DNA of 64,000 nucleotides, taken from positions 823,894 to 887,893 of the forward strand of contig VZSF01002028.1 in NCBI GenBank assembly GCA_013398295.1. The letters run 5' to 3'. Both the position numbers and the translations under genes were made by a program. Source of the DNA: Chionis minor (taxonomy: Eukaryota; Chordata; Aves; Charadriiformes; Chionididae). The notes below the pieces were generated by a model that saw only the letters and a list, made by a program, of their open reading frames with translations, was not told the DNA's origin and ran no database searches. Positions 23,301 through 32,131 of this stretch are shown one piece after another. How positions within the stretch are numbered: position 1 is the first letter of the stretch; each line of letters begins with the position of its first letter.

Positions 23301-26251
23301 AATGCGGAATAAGCCAGATTTGCAGGGGTTGTGAATAGAGAGGTTACCCTTCAGTGAAGGAGAATGTGTTTAAGAAACTTTACTGTATTCCATATTAAGG
23401 AGCATATTCCACTTTATTGAAGGAGTAGGCAATACTTGCTTCTGAAGATGTTAGAGCTCTGAGTGATTTTAGTTATGTCTAGTGACAGTATCCAGAAAAA
23501 AAGCTGCAGCACCCTGTTTTGCCTGGGATGCCTACTGCAGTAGTTCTATGTTCAGTCTAAACCCAGAGAAAATCAGTTGTGAAATTCTATCCAAAGAGAA
23601 AGAATCACTTACATTTAAAAAATAAATAAAAAAACCCTACCAAAACCACCCAACCAAAAAATGCTTTGTGCTTCTAAGATGCAAAGAAGGGTGCAATCTG
23701 TTTGGTTATAGCCGGGTTTTTGTCATTTGAATTCATGTAGCTTAAACAGGTTAAAGTTAACTAGAAGTCCAACATCTGTCATTCCTAGCTCGTGACTGAT
23801 GTAAAAATCCACTAGCAAAATTGGTTTTTGATGTAATGCATTTCACTGGTTATCCTGCAGCTTGAAACATACATAAGACAAGGAGCTTGTTTTAACAGCT
23901 GAGTGATTTAAAGCAATCAAATTCCTTTAGCTTTAAACCATGCAGCTGTTGAACAAGCTCTTGCTTCATTTGTCCCAAGTCCAAACTTGCATTTTGTGAC
24001 CTCTAGATCATGCAACGAGCTTAAACTTTTAGTGAAACTATATATTGCAGTAAGTCATTTAACTTCACTAGCCTTTTGGCGTTATTTTGAGAGGAATGGG
24101 AAAGATGAAAATGTGTTTTAAAGAACCTTAGGTATCTGCTGGAATAAATTTATATAATTCTGTTCTAGCATTGCAGACTTTTAAATCATTGTTTGTATCG
24201 GGTTAGCTACACCACCATCCCCCCACCCCTCATCCTCCCCCCCAAAAAAAAAGTTGTGTAGCATTCAGCACTGCTTTGCTTGTCTTCAGAATGTGGACAG
24301 TATTTGGAGATTTGTAAAGCCATTTCTGCTGCTTCCCATGAAATAGAACAAATAATAATAACAATTCAGTCTGTGAAACTTAGCTTTTTGTTTCTTTCTG
24401 TCAGAGGAGTGGCAGGCAGGAAGAACATGTTCTGTAAATGCACAGCAATCTTGAATAAGGGCAGCATTTCTCTCTGCATGTCACTAGCCACTCTGGATAC
24501 AACTGCTAACTTGATTTGAGGCTTTTTTGAAATCATAATGAATTTACATACAACCCTTAAGTCTAATCAGTGCTTACCCCTTCACAAGCACAAAGATAAA
24601 GTTGTCACTCTGAAGTGTATTAACCTGAAGAAGAGGACAAGAAAATCTCAGACATCAAGAGCAGGATATAATCAAGTGTGATTGGGACAATATTAAGCTA
24701 TGTCATGTATAATATTTGTTTATTGGTGGATTGCATCTTCCAGTTCTCATGCCTGCTTCTGGAAGTTCTCTTTGCTCATCCTTATCACCAGTACTGCTGG
24801 CTCATAAATCTTCCTGAAAGACTCTTATATTATTTGTTCACTGATGCAGAGAAGAATTTCACTGAACTAGAAAGTCATGTTTCTTTCCTTCTGTAGGTTG
24901 AGGTCAATGTCATGGCCTCCCTGCATTCCTCCTTTCCATTCACAGGCTGTCTATCCCTCTCTTTCTATTTCTGGGCTGATTGTGGTCCCATTCTTTATTC
25001 CACATTCCAGTTGCTGTGCATGCCTCCTCTTCCATACCAGAGGGTCGGTTTTTTCTGTGTCAGGAACCTCTTACTTCACTGAGAACCATGGCATGTCTGT
25101 TGTTCTCCCCAAGTAATATTCCCTATGTGCTCTCTGTTTTTTCCCTTCCATTTCAGTGTCAAAATCTCAGTATATGGCTTCTTGCTTGTCTGTTTCCTCT
25201 TTCTACCACAGGTTTTCTTGATTTGTTTTCTTCTCTGGGAGATAGTGTTTCCAGAGAATGTATGTTTTAAACTGAAAAATAAGTGGAGCTGAGGGGAGAG
25301 TTTGTGCTAGGAGGTATTAATAGCTGAGGAGAGGATATTGTGCTAGAAGGTATTAATAGATGTCATCATTTAGTTCATAGATCCCTTGAAGAGGAGATAC
25401 AAGCTCCTGGTTCTGCCCGTCGAATGTTAGGGGTCTTGTATGTATCCGGTTTATCCCTCTGATTTTCCAGTATTTACTGGAATCATTAAGGTTCTATCTG
25501 ATCATGCCCTGAACATTTCTTCAGATGTTGGAATTAACGAGATAACCATGCACCCAGAAAAATAGCAAAGAACCAAAAGGAAAAGAAAAAAACCAAAACA
25601 ACCCCATAGTGTGGTCACCATTTTTATTGTCATTAAGTAGGGTAGTACAGCATGTGAATAATATTTTTTGTATTTTACAGAGATAAGGATGAAAGACAGT
25701 CACTGAGAGCTTCCATTCTCAAATATATAGCTGACTGAAGTTCTCATTATGAACTTTCTGCTTAGCTTAAGCTTGCTTGGGTCAAATTTTCCTTTTCTGG
25801 CCATCTAATAAATATTTATTTTTCTGACCTGAAATGGCTTCAGTATTGAATTGCTTTACGTTGTGGTGTGTAACCACCTGCAAAGGTTTAAAGACAATAA
25901 GACAAATCACGCATGGTCAGTAAGTCAATGCTTGCCGTGTGTGCTCTTTCATTAAAGAGGAACGGGAATAGTTACATGCAGGAAAAGATAGATCAGAGTT
26001 ATTCATAACTGCAGGTAATTCTGGAAGCTTAATGGCTCAGAGAATATTACACTTCCCACAAGGGCTTGTTTTTGTCAGTGTTGTTTATTGATGACTTTGT
26101 TTCCGTTGTAATTATTTCAGCCAGGTCCTCTGAGAAGCAATCGCAGCCTTCTCCCTCGCTGTCTGTGGATGAAGTTCACTCAGACGATTCGGATGATATT
26201 GTCATTGTCTCTCCCTTCCTGCAGATGAAGAAAAACTACACCCACTTTTAA
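2303..26251 (+). CDS. IQCE: IQCE, IQ motif-containing protein E (complete coding region, 23 exons)
   Basis: IQCE, with EFCAB7, tethers the EVC-EVC2 complex near the base of the primary cilium (EvC zone) and promotes Hedgehog signalling. Joined exons: 2303-2344, 3709-3756, 4409-4451, 5831-5971, 6265-6396, 7401-7471, 8164-8277, 8950-9000, 9538-9608, 9832-9904, 10321-10370, 13008-13165, 13676-13731, 14035-14243, 14997-15101, 15873-15975, 18263-18358, 19079-19102, 20207-20302, 21324-21454, 21544-21627, 22208-22326, 26121-26251. The sum is 2148 bp, or 715 codons plus stop, with phase kept at every junction. Order: basic N-terminal motif (FHKPP, about 37-41), coiled-coil stretches (about 145-260, 290-320, 395-490), IQ motifs near 507-526, 530-549 and 584-603, and the acidic C-terminal motif SDDSDDIVI (693-701). 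Human has the same landmarks. The start has a strong Kozak context (ccgccATGg). Only exon 21 is doubtful. Confidence 0.94.
2345..3708 (+). other. IQCE: IQCE intron 1
   Basis: 1.36 kb. Its first 200 bp are still CpG island and include a GGA/GGC-rich purine run (about 2357-2391) that could form a G-quadruplex on the plus strand. A YY1 motif follows at 2618. Nothing else is recognisable. Confidence 0.8.
2618..2628 (-). promoter_or_regulatory. YY1 motif in IQCE intron 1
   Basis: GCCGCCATGTT on plus reads AACATGGCGGC on minus, a full match to the YY1 core AANATGGCGGC. Downstream YY1 sites are typical of CpG-island promoters. Confidence 0.55.
3709..3756 (+). CDS. IQCE: IQCE exon 2
   Basis: 16 codons, acceptor tcgcag and donor ATG|gtgagt. 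[15 protein letters not shown] aligns with human GDDSLSAVTFDSDVE. Confidence 0.93.
4409..4451 (+). CDS. IQCE: IQCE exon 3
   Basis: Lys-rich [14 protein letters not shown] with FHKPP as in human. Acceptor tcttccag, donor CCAA|gtaagt, exit phase 1. Confidence 0.93.
5831..5971 (+). CDS. IQCE: IQCE exon 4
   Basis: 141 bp. It begins (K)SPYSSS, as human SPYLSK, and has WRSL and LWLG-like (MWLGS) landmarks. The donor is CAAG|gtatta. Confidence 0.92.
6265..6396 (+). CDS. IQCE: IQCE exon 5
   Basis: 132 bp, acceptor ttggcag. A Ser/Lys-rich segment ends RSSSNG, matching human RRSASNG. The exit phase is 1. Confidence 0.93.
7401..7471 (+). CDS. IQCE: IQCE exon 6
   Basis: [20 protein letters not shown] is near-identical to human [20 protein letters not shown]. 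This is one of the most conserved stretches, at the start of the first coiled coil. Confidence 0.96.
8164..8277 (+). CDS. IQCE: IQCE exon 7
   Basis: 38 codons of coiled coil: [20 protein letters not shown], then LLDPSR, as in human. The donor CAGG|gtgact is weaker than its neighbours at +5. Confidence 0.95.
8950..9000 (+). CDS. IQCE: IQCE exon 8
   Basis: 17 codons, [17 protein letters not shown], matching human GTDFVRTLAEKRPDASW. Phase 0 at both ends, so skipping would keep frame. Confidence 0.9.
9538..9608 (+). CDS. IQCE: IQCE exon 9
   Basis: [20 protein letters not shown] is nearly the human sequence [20 protein letters not shown]. The donor is TTAA|gtatga, exit phase 2. Confidence 0.96.
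9832..9904 (+). CDS. IQCE: IQCE exon 10
   Basis: Contains [14 protein letters not shown], identical to human. The acceptor is attttcag; the first base completes an Asn codon. Confidence 0.96.
10321..10370 (+). CDS. IQCE: IQCE exon 11
   Basis: [17 protein letters not shown] matches human VHRLQTLLASSETTGKK. Exit phase 2 (AA), which fixes the acceptor of exon 12. Confidence 0.93.
10371..13007 (+). other. IQCE: IQCE intron 11
   Basis: 2.6 kb. It has a poly-T run near 11760-11779. I see no mobile element I can name and no extra exon. Confidence 0.75.
13008..13165 (+). CDS. IQCE: IQCE exon 12
   Basis: Coiled-coil exon with [20 protein letters not shown] and VLSSSP, matching human LSLSRSVQELTEENQSLKED and VLSTSP. 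Of the clustered AGs, only ttccaag at 13006-13007 restores frame with exon 11; the tacag four bases later would shift it. Confidence 0.88.
13676..13731 (+). CDS. IQCE: IQCE exon 13
   Basis: [18 protein letters not shown] matches human YVEWSKPRLLRRIVELEK. Acceptor attttag, donor AAA|gtaagt. Confidence 0.94.
14035..14243 (+). CDS. IQCE: IQCE exon 14
   Basis: Largest internal exon (209 bp). A Ser-rich, poorly conserved linker is followed by coiled coil ([20 protein letters not shown]); human has ERLRGAVRDLKEERTALQ. The donor is AAGA|gtaaga. Confidence 0.9.
14997..15101 (+). CDS. IQCE: IQCE exon 15
   Basis: [20 protein letters not shown] matches human [20 protein letters not shown]. The following Lys/Glu-rich stretch continues the coil. 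Confidence 0.94.
15873..15975 (+). CDS. IQCE: IQCE exon 16
   Basis: [20 protein letters not shown] corresponds to human EEIQTLTSKLQELQ. It is the last coiled-coil exon before the IQ region. Confidence 0.9.
15976..18262 (+). other. IQCE: IQCE intron 16
   Basis: 2.3 kb without a recognisable element. Human has a Pro/Ser-rich linker at this point that is much shorter here. I found no clear extra exon for it. Confidence 0.65.
18263..18358 (+). CDS. IQCE: IQCE exon 17 (IQ motif 1)
   Basis: 32 codons ending [17 protein letters not shown], an IQ-type calmodulin/EF-hand-binding helix; human has DAAARVLQAQWKVYKHK. Phase 0 at both ends. Confidence 0.93.
19079..19102 (+). CDS. IQCE: IQCE exon 18 (24-nt microexon)
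   Basis: Eight codons, KEEIALDE, between acceptor catttcag and donor GAG|gtgagt. Human has KKKAVLDE in the same place between IQ1 and IQ2. Phase 0 at both ends. Confidence 0.88.
20207..20302 (+). CDS. IQCE: IQCE exon 19 (IQ motif 2)
   Basis: [19 protein letters not shown] is a classic IQ motif; human has [18 protein letters not shown]. Acceptor ttctag, donor AAG|gtaatt. Confidence 0.95.
21324..21454 (+). CDS. IQCE: IQCE exon 20 (IQ motif 3)
   Basis: A Ser/Cys-rich lead is followed by [20 protein letters not shown], which aligns with human EAIVIIQSALRAHLARARH. Donor GAGAG|gtaagt, exit phase 2. Confidence 0.93.
21544..21627 (+). CDS. IQCE: IQCE exon 21 (probable, phase-neutral 84 bp)
   Basis: 28 codons' worth with acceptor attttag and a poor donor (AAGG|gtgtgc). 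The entry and exit phases both fit, but because 84 is a multiple of three, exon 20 would also join exon 22 in frame without it. The peptide ([20 protein letters not shown]) looks like a degenerate fourth IQ helix. I know of no clear human counterpart. Confidence 0.55.
22208..22326 (+). CDS. IQCE: IQCE exon 22
   Basis: Ser/Pro-rich linker ([25 protein letters not shown]) between acceptor tttgcag and donor CCCG|gtaatc. Human has a similar low-complexity Ser/Pro/Ala linker here. Phase fits on both sides. Confidence 0.8.
22327..26120 (+). other. IQCE: IQCE intron 22
   Basis: 3.8 kb, the longest intron of the gene. It contains a C-rich/A-rich patch (about 24220-24251) and a two-copy tandem repeat at 25288-25358. 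I see no further exon. Confidence 0.75.
25288..25358 (+). repeat. Two-copy ~35-bp tandem duplication in IQCE intron 22
   Basis: Copies 25288-25322 and 25323-25358 both begin gctgagg and end ggtattaata, with a few substitutions and one indel between them. Confidence 0.85.
26121..26251 (+). CDS. IQCE: IQCE exon 23 (last coding exon)
   Basis: Acceptor ttatttcag, TAA at 26249. It has [13 protein letters not shown], matching the conserved human C-terminal [13 protein letters not shown]. The last residues (KKNYTHF) extend slightly past the human end. Confidence 0.95.
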
Positions 26252-26565
26252 GTTTTGGTAACAGGCTCTGGTGATAGTGAATTATTCGATTCACAAACAA
26301 AAAATACATCTACCAAGGTAAAGCATATCAAAGATGAAAAAAGGGGCAATATCAGCCCTTTTTTAATGACAAATGTCATTATTTTAGCTATAAATAATTG
26401 TTTGATATGTCATCTCTGCAGACTTTATGGCTAAAAGCCACTGACTGTTGACTGTATCCTCCTGGTAGGCAGAGAGAGTTTGGATTTAAAAACTAAAACA
26501 AAACACTTTAATGTTTTGTCTCACAACAAGGATTATAAATTCAATTGCCAAAAGTAAATGAAAGC

Positions 26566-26571
26566 AATAAA
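26566..26571 (+). terminator. IQCE: Likely IQCE polyadenylation signal
   Basis: AATAAA about 315 bases after the stop, followed by a T-rich stretch. It would give a 3'UTR of about 340 bases (26252 to about 26590). Longer forms cannot be excluded. Confidence 0.6.
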
Positions 26572-26662
26572 GCCTTAAGCTATTTCATGTCAAAATTTTG
26601 TTCCAGGTCAACTAAAATACTTCGATTAATTGGAAAGTGATTAATGGCATGGCTCCAATTTT

Positions 26663-26754
26663 CAGCCTGTGTACATGAAGGGGAGCAGCTTGTATTTGTT
26701 ACCAGGTCCAGCCTGCGTACGAGAAGGGGAACAGATTGTATTTGTTACCAGGTC
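26663..26754 (+). repeat. Two-copy 46-bp tandem duplication 3' of IQCE
   Basis: Copies 26663-26708 and 26709-26754 begin cagcctg and end gttaccaggtc, with about five substitutions between them. They lie just past the predicted poly(A) site. Confidence 0.93.
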
Positions 26755-27534
26755 CTCTCTATTTAAAAATTTTACTGTGTCACATTTTAGTATTTTTTGT
26801 TTATTTTTATACAGAACATTTACAGTCTGTGCAGACCTTAAAAAGGCTTTTAGAAAGCCATTTCTTTGTCATAGAGCTATTCTAAGCCTACTGTATCAGC
26901 AGGGTTTTCTTATTTATTGCTTTTTCCGAGTGCACTTGCTACGATATGTATAGAACCATTTTGTATTTGCAATGTCCGATCACGTAATAATTTTTTTGTA
27001 TTTGTCAGAGAAGGTACGTAATAGCAGGAGTGTTCTGTGAAGGATGCCCTTGTGACTGCTTTTTCTGCTTACGTATCACAAATATGAGTGGATTATGCAG
27101 GGTCATCTCTAGGATGTGAAAACATTTGACAGAGCAGATGTGTTCCTTTATGTCCTGTTTTAGCTTATGTCACTTGACTGTCTGAAACTTTCACCTAACT
27201 GGCTTGCTCATACAGTGAGCACTAACAGAGGGGTTTGTCTAATGTTGCTTTGCTGTTGTTGATCTCTCTCCTCAGTACTACTTTGCCTGTGCACCCGTTA
27301 TTTTTATATATACACACACATATATGTGTGTATATATATGCTGCAAGTCCAGTCGGAGGCTGGGAGAGGGATCACAATATACAGCCGTCTTCTTTCATCC
27401 GGTAAAGCTTTGAGGCTGACTGCTGGAAGGCACGGACCCTCCCAGCTCTCTTCTGAGGGATACGGATTGGGATGAGCGTAATATTCAAAACCTAATCCAT
27501 GCAGTTTGTTTTAGGAACAGAAGTGGTAGGTTGG
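26755..27534. other. Intergenic DNA after IQCE
   Basis: AT-rich intergenic sequence or distal 3'UTR. Apart from the palindromic microsatellite at 27303 I see nothing in it. Confidence 0.7.
27303..27341. repeat. Palindromic TA/CA/TG microsatellite
   Basis: A TA run, a CA run, a short TA core, a TG run and a TA run follow each other, making a nearly self-complementary 39-bp hairpin. Confidence 0.9.
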
Positions 27535-27678
27535 TGTTGCGTTAAGAGTTCGACTGATTTGGCAGAAAATAAACCCCCTTGCTTTCCAGCTCCCCTAATA
27601 TCTGAGGGTCAGCCCATTTTCTGTTGCGTTCCGAGTTAGAGTAATTTGGCAGAAAATAAACCCCCTTGCGTTCCAGCT
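27535..27678. repeat. 57-bp direct repeats 87 bp apart, beside the LTR
   Basis: Copies 27535-27591 and 27622-27678 share tgttgcgtt at the start and a long identical core (ttggcagaaaataaaccccc), differing at about six positions. The adjoining LTR edge at 27737 starts with the similar tgtggcgtt, so these may be degraded copies of the LTR end or of its flanking leader. Confidence 0.85.
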
Positions 27679-27736
27679 GACCCTCAGGTACTGGGGGGCT
27701 GGGGGTGGCTGGGCTGAGATTCTGATTGATGCCCAA

Positions 27737-28507
27737 TGTGGCGTTAATAGTCTGGTCATGCCCGATGCCTTTATTGGACTGTCACGATTATGGATGCACT
27801 ATTAACACGGGCACAGTTCGTCTGGTCGTGCTCTTTTGAACTCTCACGGCCACGTTTAAATATGCGGTCGCGTTCAAGAACTCTCACGGCCAGATTAATG
27901 AACAGCACGCTTTATTAGCGCAACAGATGCACAAGTTCTTTTACATTACTGGTGATAGAAATGTCTGCAAAGTATGTGCAAAAGATTAATATGACTAAGA
28001 TACACGTGTGGGTTAAAAAGCAGCTCTATAGAGATTTATGAGTGTCCTGGGGATGCACTCGGGGTAACCAAGTGTTCAAATCTTACCCAAAAGGCGTCCC
28101 AAAGCAGGGGAGAAGAGAGGCTCAGCTTGCCAGCTGGTCTCAGGGTCAGAGAATCTTCCCGTGATGGAGTCTTCCCCAAAATTCACTCCCTTCCCAAACT
28201 AGTTTATAGCGTTTTGACTTACAGGTGGAACTTGACGTGACCATTGTCATACACACTTCTATTATGATTGGTCCAAAATTCTCTTGCTTTGCGTTTAAAG
28301 GTATAGGATAGCCAAAATTCAGTGCACAAACTCAGAGGGGTGATCTCACCTTGGAGGCGTGACCCATCCGAGCTGGAGGTGTGTTTTAGTCTTATAATGA
28401 CTGTATAATGAGCAAAGTTCACTCAACGTTCAGACCTTTAGCCCAGATCAGAGCTTATTGATTGTTGAATATATGATGTCATGATGGTCTCACAGAGCGT
28501 GGCCACA
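27737..28507 (-). mobile_element. Antisense ERV-type LTR
   Basis: Read on the minus strand the block starts TGTGGC and ends GCCACA, perfect 6-bp inverted termini with TG...CA ends. In order it shows a CCAAT box (ggaccaatcat, near 28265), a TATA-like ctataaact (near 28200) and AATAAA signals (near 27910 and 27770), the layout of a retroviral LTR. No matching 5-bp target duplication flanks it, so it may be one end of a decayed provirus rather than a clean solo LTR. A second TG at 28620 is an alternative 5' edge. The family is not identified. Confidence 0.7.
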
Positions 28508-29199
28508 GTATCTCCATACCGTTCCCCCCCCATGATGTATCCACCATGATGCCTCCACGTTATCGCAGAGGGTAGTTCTGGTGTCTCCACAAGCTCTTGG
28601 CTGCGTTCCAGTCTGTCACAATGTTGAGATCAGAAGGGAAAAATGAATAATTTCAAGTCATCTCCAACAATTATATGACATAATCCACCCCGTGACTAAG
28701 GTCACTTCAAGCTTCCACCATGTTTGAGTCAAAGGAATGTCACGAATGTGACTATTGTAAGGATTTTAATAGAAATTAAGACTATGCCCAGAAATAACAC
28801 TATTTGAGAATATTGTTGTCCATGGAAGGGCCAAAGACATGAGGGGCTGTGGAGAATACGGTCAGAGGGGTCTTCCTGGATCTTTTATGCAGACCATACC
28901 CCCTTCTTGACTGGAAGGAGGACCTTAGAGTTCCTACTATTGTGCCAACATCCTTCATAGGCATTACAATGTGTGGTGTGGGGTTTTTTTAAGGTGAACT
29001 AGATAAATTATATTTACTGGAAGGAGAATTTAATTTTACAAACACACAGTGAAGTTTTTGTGGAGACCCCAATGGTTTCTTTGTCATCAAGGAGTAATAA
29101 AGACTCCTGTAAACAGAAAGCAGACTTTTAAATATAAGATTTTTATCACCTTTTCCCTCTTCTTTTTTAAATGAAAAATCAGTCGCCACTGTTTCACAG
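28508..29199. other. Possible decayed retroviral interior next to the LTR
   Basis: Read on the minus strand, a run of eight Gs lies about 11 bases before the LTR start, weakly like a polypurine tract. No coding frame for a retroviral protein is recognisable. It may simply be unique DNA. Confidence 0.35.
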
Positions 29200-29517
29200 A
29201 ATACTAATAAGTCAGAGCTGTCTCGGTTCTTTGATTTTGATGAAATGCTATCTGAAGCTTATCACAGTTCATGCCAATACTTGCAGCCAGAGAGGAAGCT
29301 GGATGGCTGCAGCACAATGCAGCTGATTTCATTTAATCCCATCAGTGGAAATGCTGCCTGTGCTATTTCCAAAGGCAGTTTTGGGAGCTCTCCATGCCCA
29401 AAGCAGTCTGAAAAATGTCATATATGCTCCCGTTGGGTAAATTTTTCCTGCTGGTACTTTGGTCACATGACTGTCATCTGCAGAAAGGATAAAAAAATAT
29501 ATAAAATAAAAGACTAA
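29200..29517 (+). pseudogene. Unassigned open frame with exon-like left edge
   Basis: 105 codons follow an AG acceptor-like site (gtttcacag) and end in TAA. The peptide starts NTNKSELSRFFDFDEMLSEA and has several Cys in its second half. I do not recognise the family. Composition of the first 60 residues looks protein-like, while the Lys-rich end (KDKKIYKIKD) looks like read-through into noncoding DNA. It could be an exon of an unknown gene, a gene fragment, or chance. Confidence 0.3.
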
Positions 29518-29648
29518 AAGGGGTAGAATCCTCATGGCAGCAGCTGATGCCCGTTTCCCTCTTTTTCTGGAAGTCGCGTTATGAAAAAAGAGTCATTTTG
29601 CTAAATAGAAGCAGAGCTATCCCAAGTTGTTTACGTATAATATTTCAG

Positions 29649-29922
29649 GTGTGTAACTGTGGCTCTGTCAGGGATACCTCCGGAGGGAGTAACTAGAGCT
29701 GAGGACTCCGACACATTAAGGGGAGAGTATGTCATGTTCCGGACCAAGCCTGATATAAAATACCCGCCTAGCTCTTACCCTGTGGGGAAATACTCAGACA
29801 GCAAATATAATGAAGATGACGTTCTTTTACTTTACTGTGCTGTAATAACCAATATGAAATATGAGGAAGTAGAGGGAGAGCAGCAAGACATGTGTTTTAC
29901 CTGGGCGCGTGACCAGTGGTAG
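29649..29922 (+). pseudogene. Second unassigned open frame, exon-like
   Basis: About 90 codons are open right after acceptor aatatttcag, with a TAA nine bases upstream of that AG. The peptide includes LRGEYVMFRTKPDIKYPPSS and YNEDDVLLLYCAVITNMKYE, with the residue balance of a folded protein. No family is recognised. It lies on the same strand as, and 130 bp after, the previous open frame, so the two may be exons or relics of one gene. Confidence 0.35.
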
Positions 29923-31971
29923 TGCTGTCAGTAGGCAAGCCCTGGGGTAAAGGGGAGATCGTATCTTGGTATGACCCAAAGGCACAGACAGAAATCAGGG
30001 TGAAAAGGAGTAAACGTTTTCTGGGATGAATGAAAATATGTCTAGAGCTTCCTAAATCTGAGTCTGCCATCTCACAGCTATTAAAAATCTGATGCTTAAC
30101 TTGAGCCGGACTTTAAACTCGTATCTTAGAAGATAACTATATGCTCACTGCACACCGAAAGTTTGGTGTGGTACAGTAGAAAGAGAAACCTCCACAGTAT
30201 TAGCAGCCTTTAATGTTGTTTTGTTATATACTGTAATGGAATGTGGTGATAGGAGTAGTAATCGACACCAGGTTTCATTCTGTGGTTATTCATCTGAATG
30301 CCAGCACCTGTAATTCTGGGAAGAGGTGTGGAACAATGAAGGAAGAAAAAGTAAATGTTTGAATAAAACGTATGTTTCCTCTACTGAGAGCCGGGAACAG
30401 TAAAAATTGGTGTGGCTCAAACCTGTCAAGATAGGCCCAATGCTAACATACTCGGTTTCTGAAAAACGTCTTCTGTAGAAAGCACTGGTAACCTTGTGGG
30501 GGCGTCAAGGTCTTGAATTAAAATTAAACTCCACCGTAACCTACGTAATCTAACAGCACACTTTCCATTCTACTGATATGGGATAATGTTGCCTACTTAA
30601 GACCTTTTGCAATTTACACTAGCGTTGAGTTGGAGATCTTGTGTGAACACAGAGATCTGACTTTCATGGGATATTTTCCCTCTTCATCTCTTTTTACCCC
30701 TAAGTGCCTATGCCTGTAAATCTTTACCTGATCAAGACCTGAAAACTGTGTTGTTTTCTGCATAGCTATAGAAATAATCCCTGCACAGGCAACTTTTAAT
30801 ACAGTTGAAATGGAAAAGGATTAATCGTGGCATATGAGCAAGCAATTAGTTTTTATGATCTTTTTAATATTTAGAACTGTGCAAGTCTTTTATGTAATTT
30901 ATATTTGGGTCTTTTAAAAGCTAAAACAATTGCAATGTATTTTCTCCTAATTGTTGAACTTTCAAATAAAGTTTGCAGATTAATTGTCCGTGCATTTCTG
31001 CTGCAGTTGCTGTATTTGCCTTGCTCCCCTGACCTCTGCTGCGTGCTGCTCTTGTTTCCGCTTTGCACCTAGGTTGACCCTTTACCTCTGTTTTCCTGAG
31101 CCAGGACTAACAAGATAACTCTTAAACGTGTAGGGTGTGAAATCACTGCTTTAGTACACCTTTGGGATTGTCCCGTCAGGAGTGAACAGTGTTCTTGACC
31201 AAACCCTAGTGGAATCGAGAGAGGTTTTTGCTTTCAGTCTCAGCTTCCGGTGTTTTCTTCAGAAAAGAAATCCTGTCGAGTAATTCTATAACCAAAAGCC
31301 ATGCCGTTGCCTCAGACATAGCTGGCTTTGTGCACAGCACAGCAAGCTTCACTTACGCCTCTCCGTCTGTCGTCGTGCTGTTTGCTTGTTGGTTGCAACA
31401 GTTGCTGACCAGTTACCAGACCAGTGAAAGTCAGATAAAGATTCAAAAGAAGTCATTGCAGTGACTGTTCGTGCCTAAATACGTTGCTGACAGAGACTTC
31501 TCGGAAGCCTGTTGTAGGAGGGGTGCAGAATGACCAAGCGGTGCCTGAACTCCCGAGGCTGTCCCTGTGCTGGCGTCTGGTCGTGCTGTAGGCATGCAGA
31601 GGACTGGGTGAAACCGCTCTGCTGTCAGCTGCGGGGAGAAAAGGAGTCCCCAGGGTTCCGAAGACTGTCCAGTTTGCTTCTAGTGTATCCCCTGAGCGCG
31701 GTTATTGCTCCTGTTTGTGAAGCTCTGGCGGAAGGAACTAGGACATAAGCGTTCCTTTCCAGGCCCACTGAAAAAGCCTTCAGGGACTCCCAGGGACACA
31801 AGCCTTATGCTGTTTCATAAAGACAGAAGGCCCTGCTAACTGCTGGGAAGACACGGGAATCCTCTACTCATCTTCCTATCAAGCAGAGTCCTTGGTGTAG
31901 GACTAAAACAGCTATAAAAGACTGAAACAAACAATCTGTGTTTGATGAATATATTATCTAAATCTCACTTC
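29923..31971. other. Intergenic DNA
   Basis: About 2 kb with no gene or element I can name. An AATAAA at 30965 follows AT-rich sequence and could end a transcript, but none is supported. Confidence 0.65.
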
Positions 31972-32131
31972 TTCTAGTGCATTTTGTATAATAATGAAGG
32001 TTTACTAGCATAGAAATGCAATACATGACTATTAAATATCTGCCAAGAGGAGGAGGAAAACTGCCAGTTCTGTGTGTAAATTACAGAGACCCTCTTCAGG
32101 AAAAACTTCCAGGTTAGATAAATAGAAGGTT
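31972..32131 (+). repeat. Left arm of a 160-bp inverted repeat
   Basis: Starts ttctagtgcattttg and ends agataaatagaaggtt. Its reverse complement recurs at 33522-33680 with one substitution and one one-base indel. No coding content. Confidence 0.97.

Noticed and set aside
28508..28620. Placing the LTR 5' end at 28620 (TGTGAC on minus)
   Set aside because: The end at 28507 gives a perfect inverted match (TGTGGC/GCCACA), whereas 28620 leaves one mismatch; kept only as an alternative.
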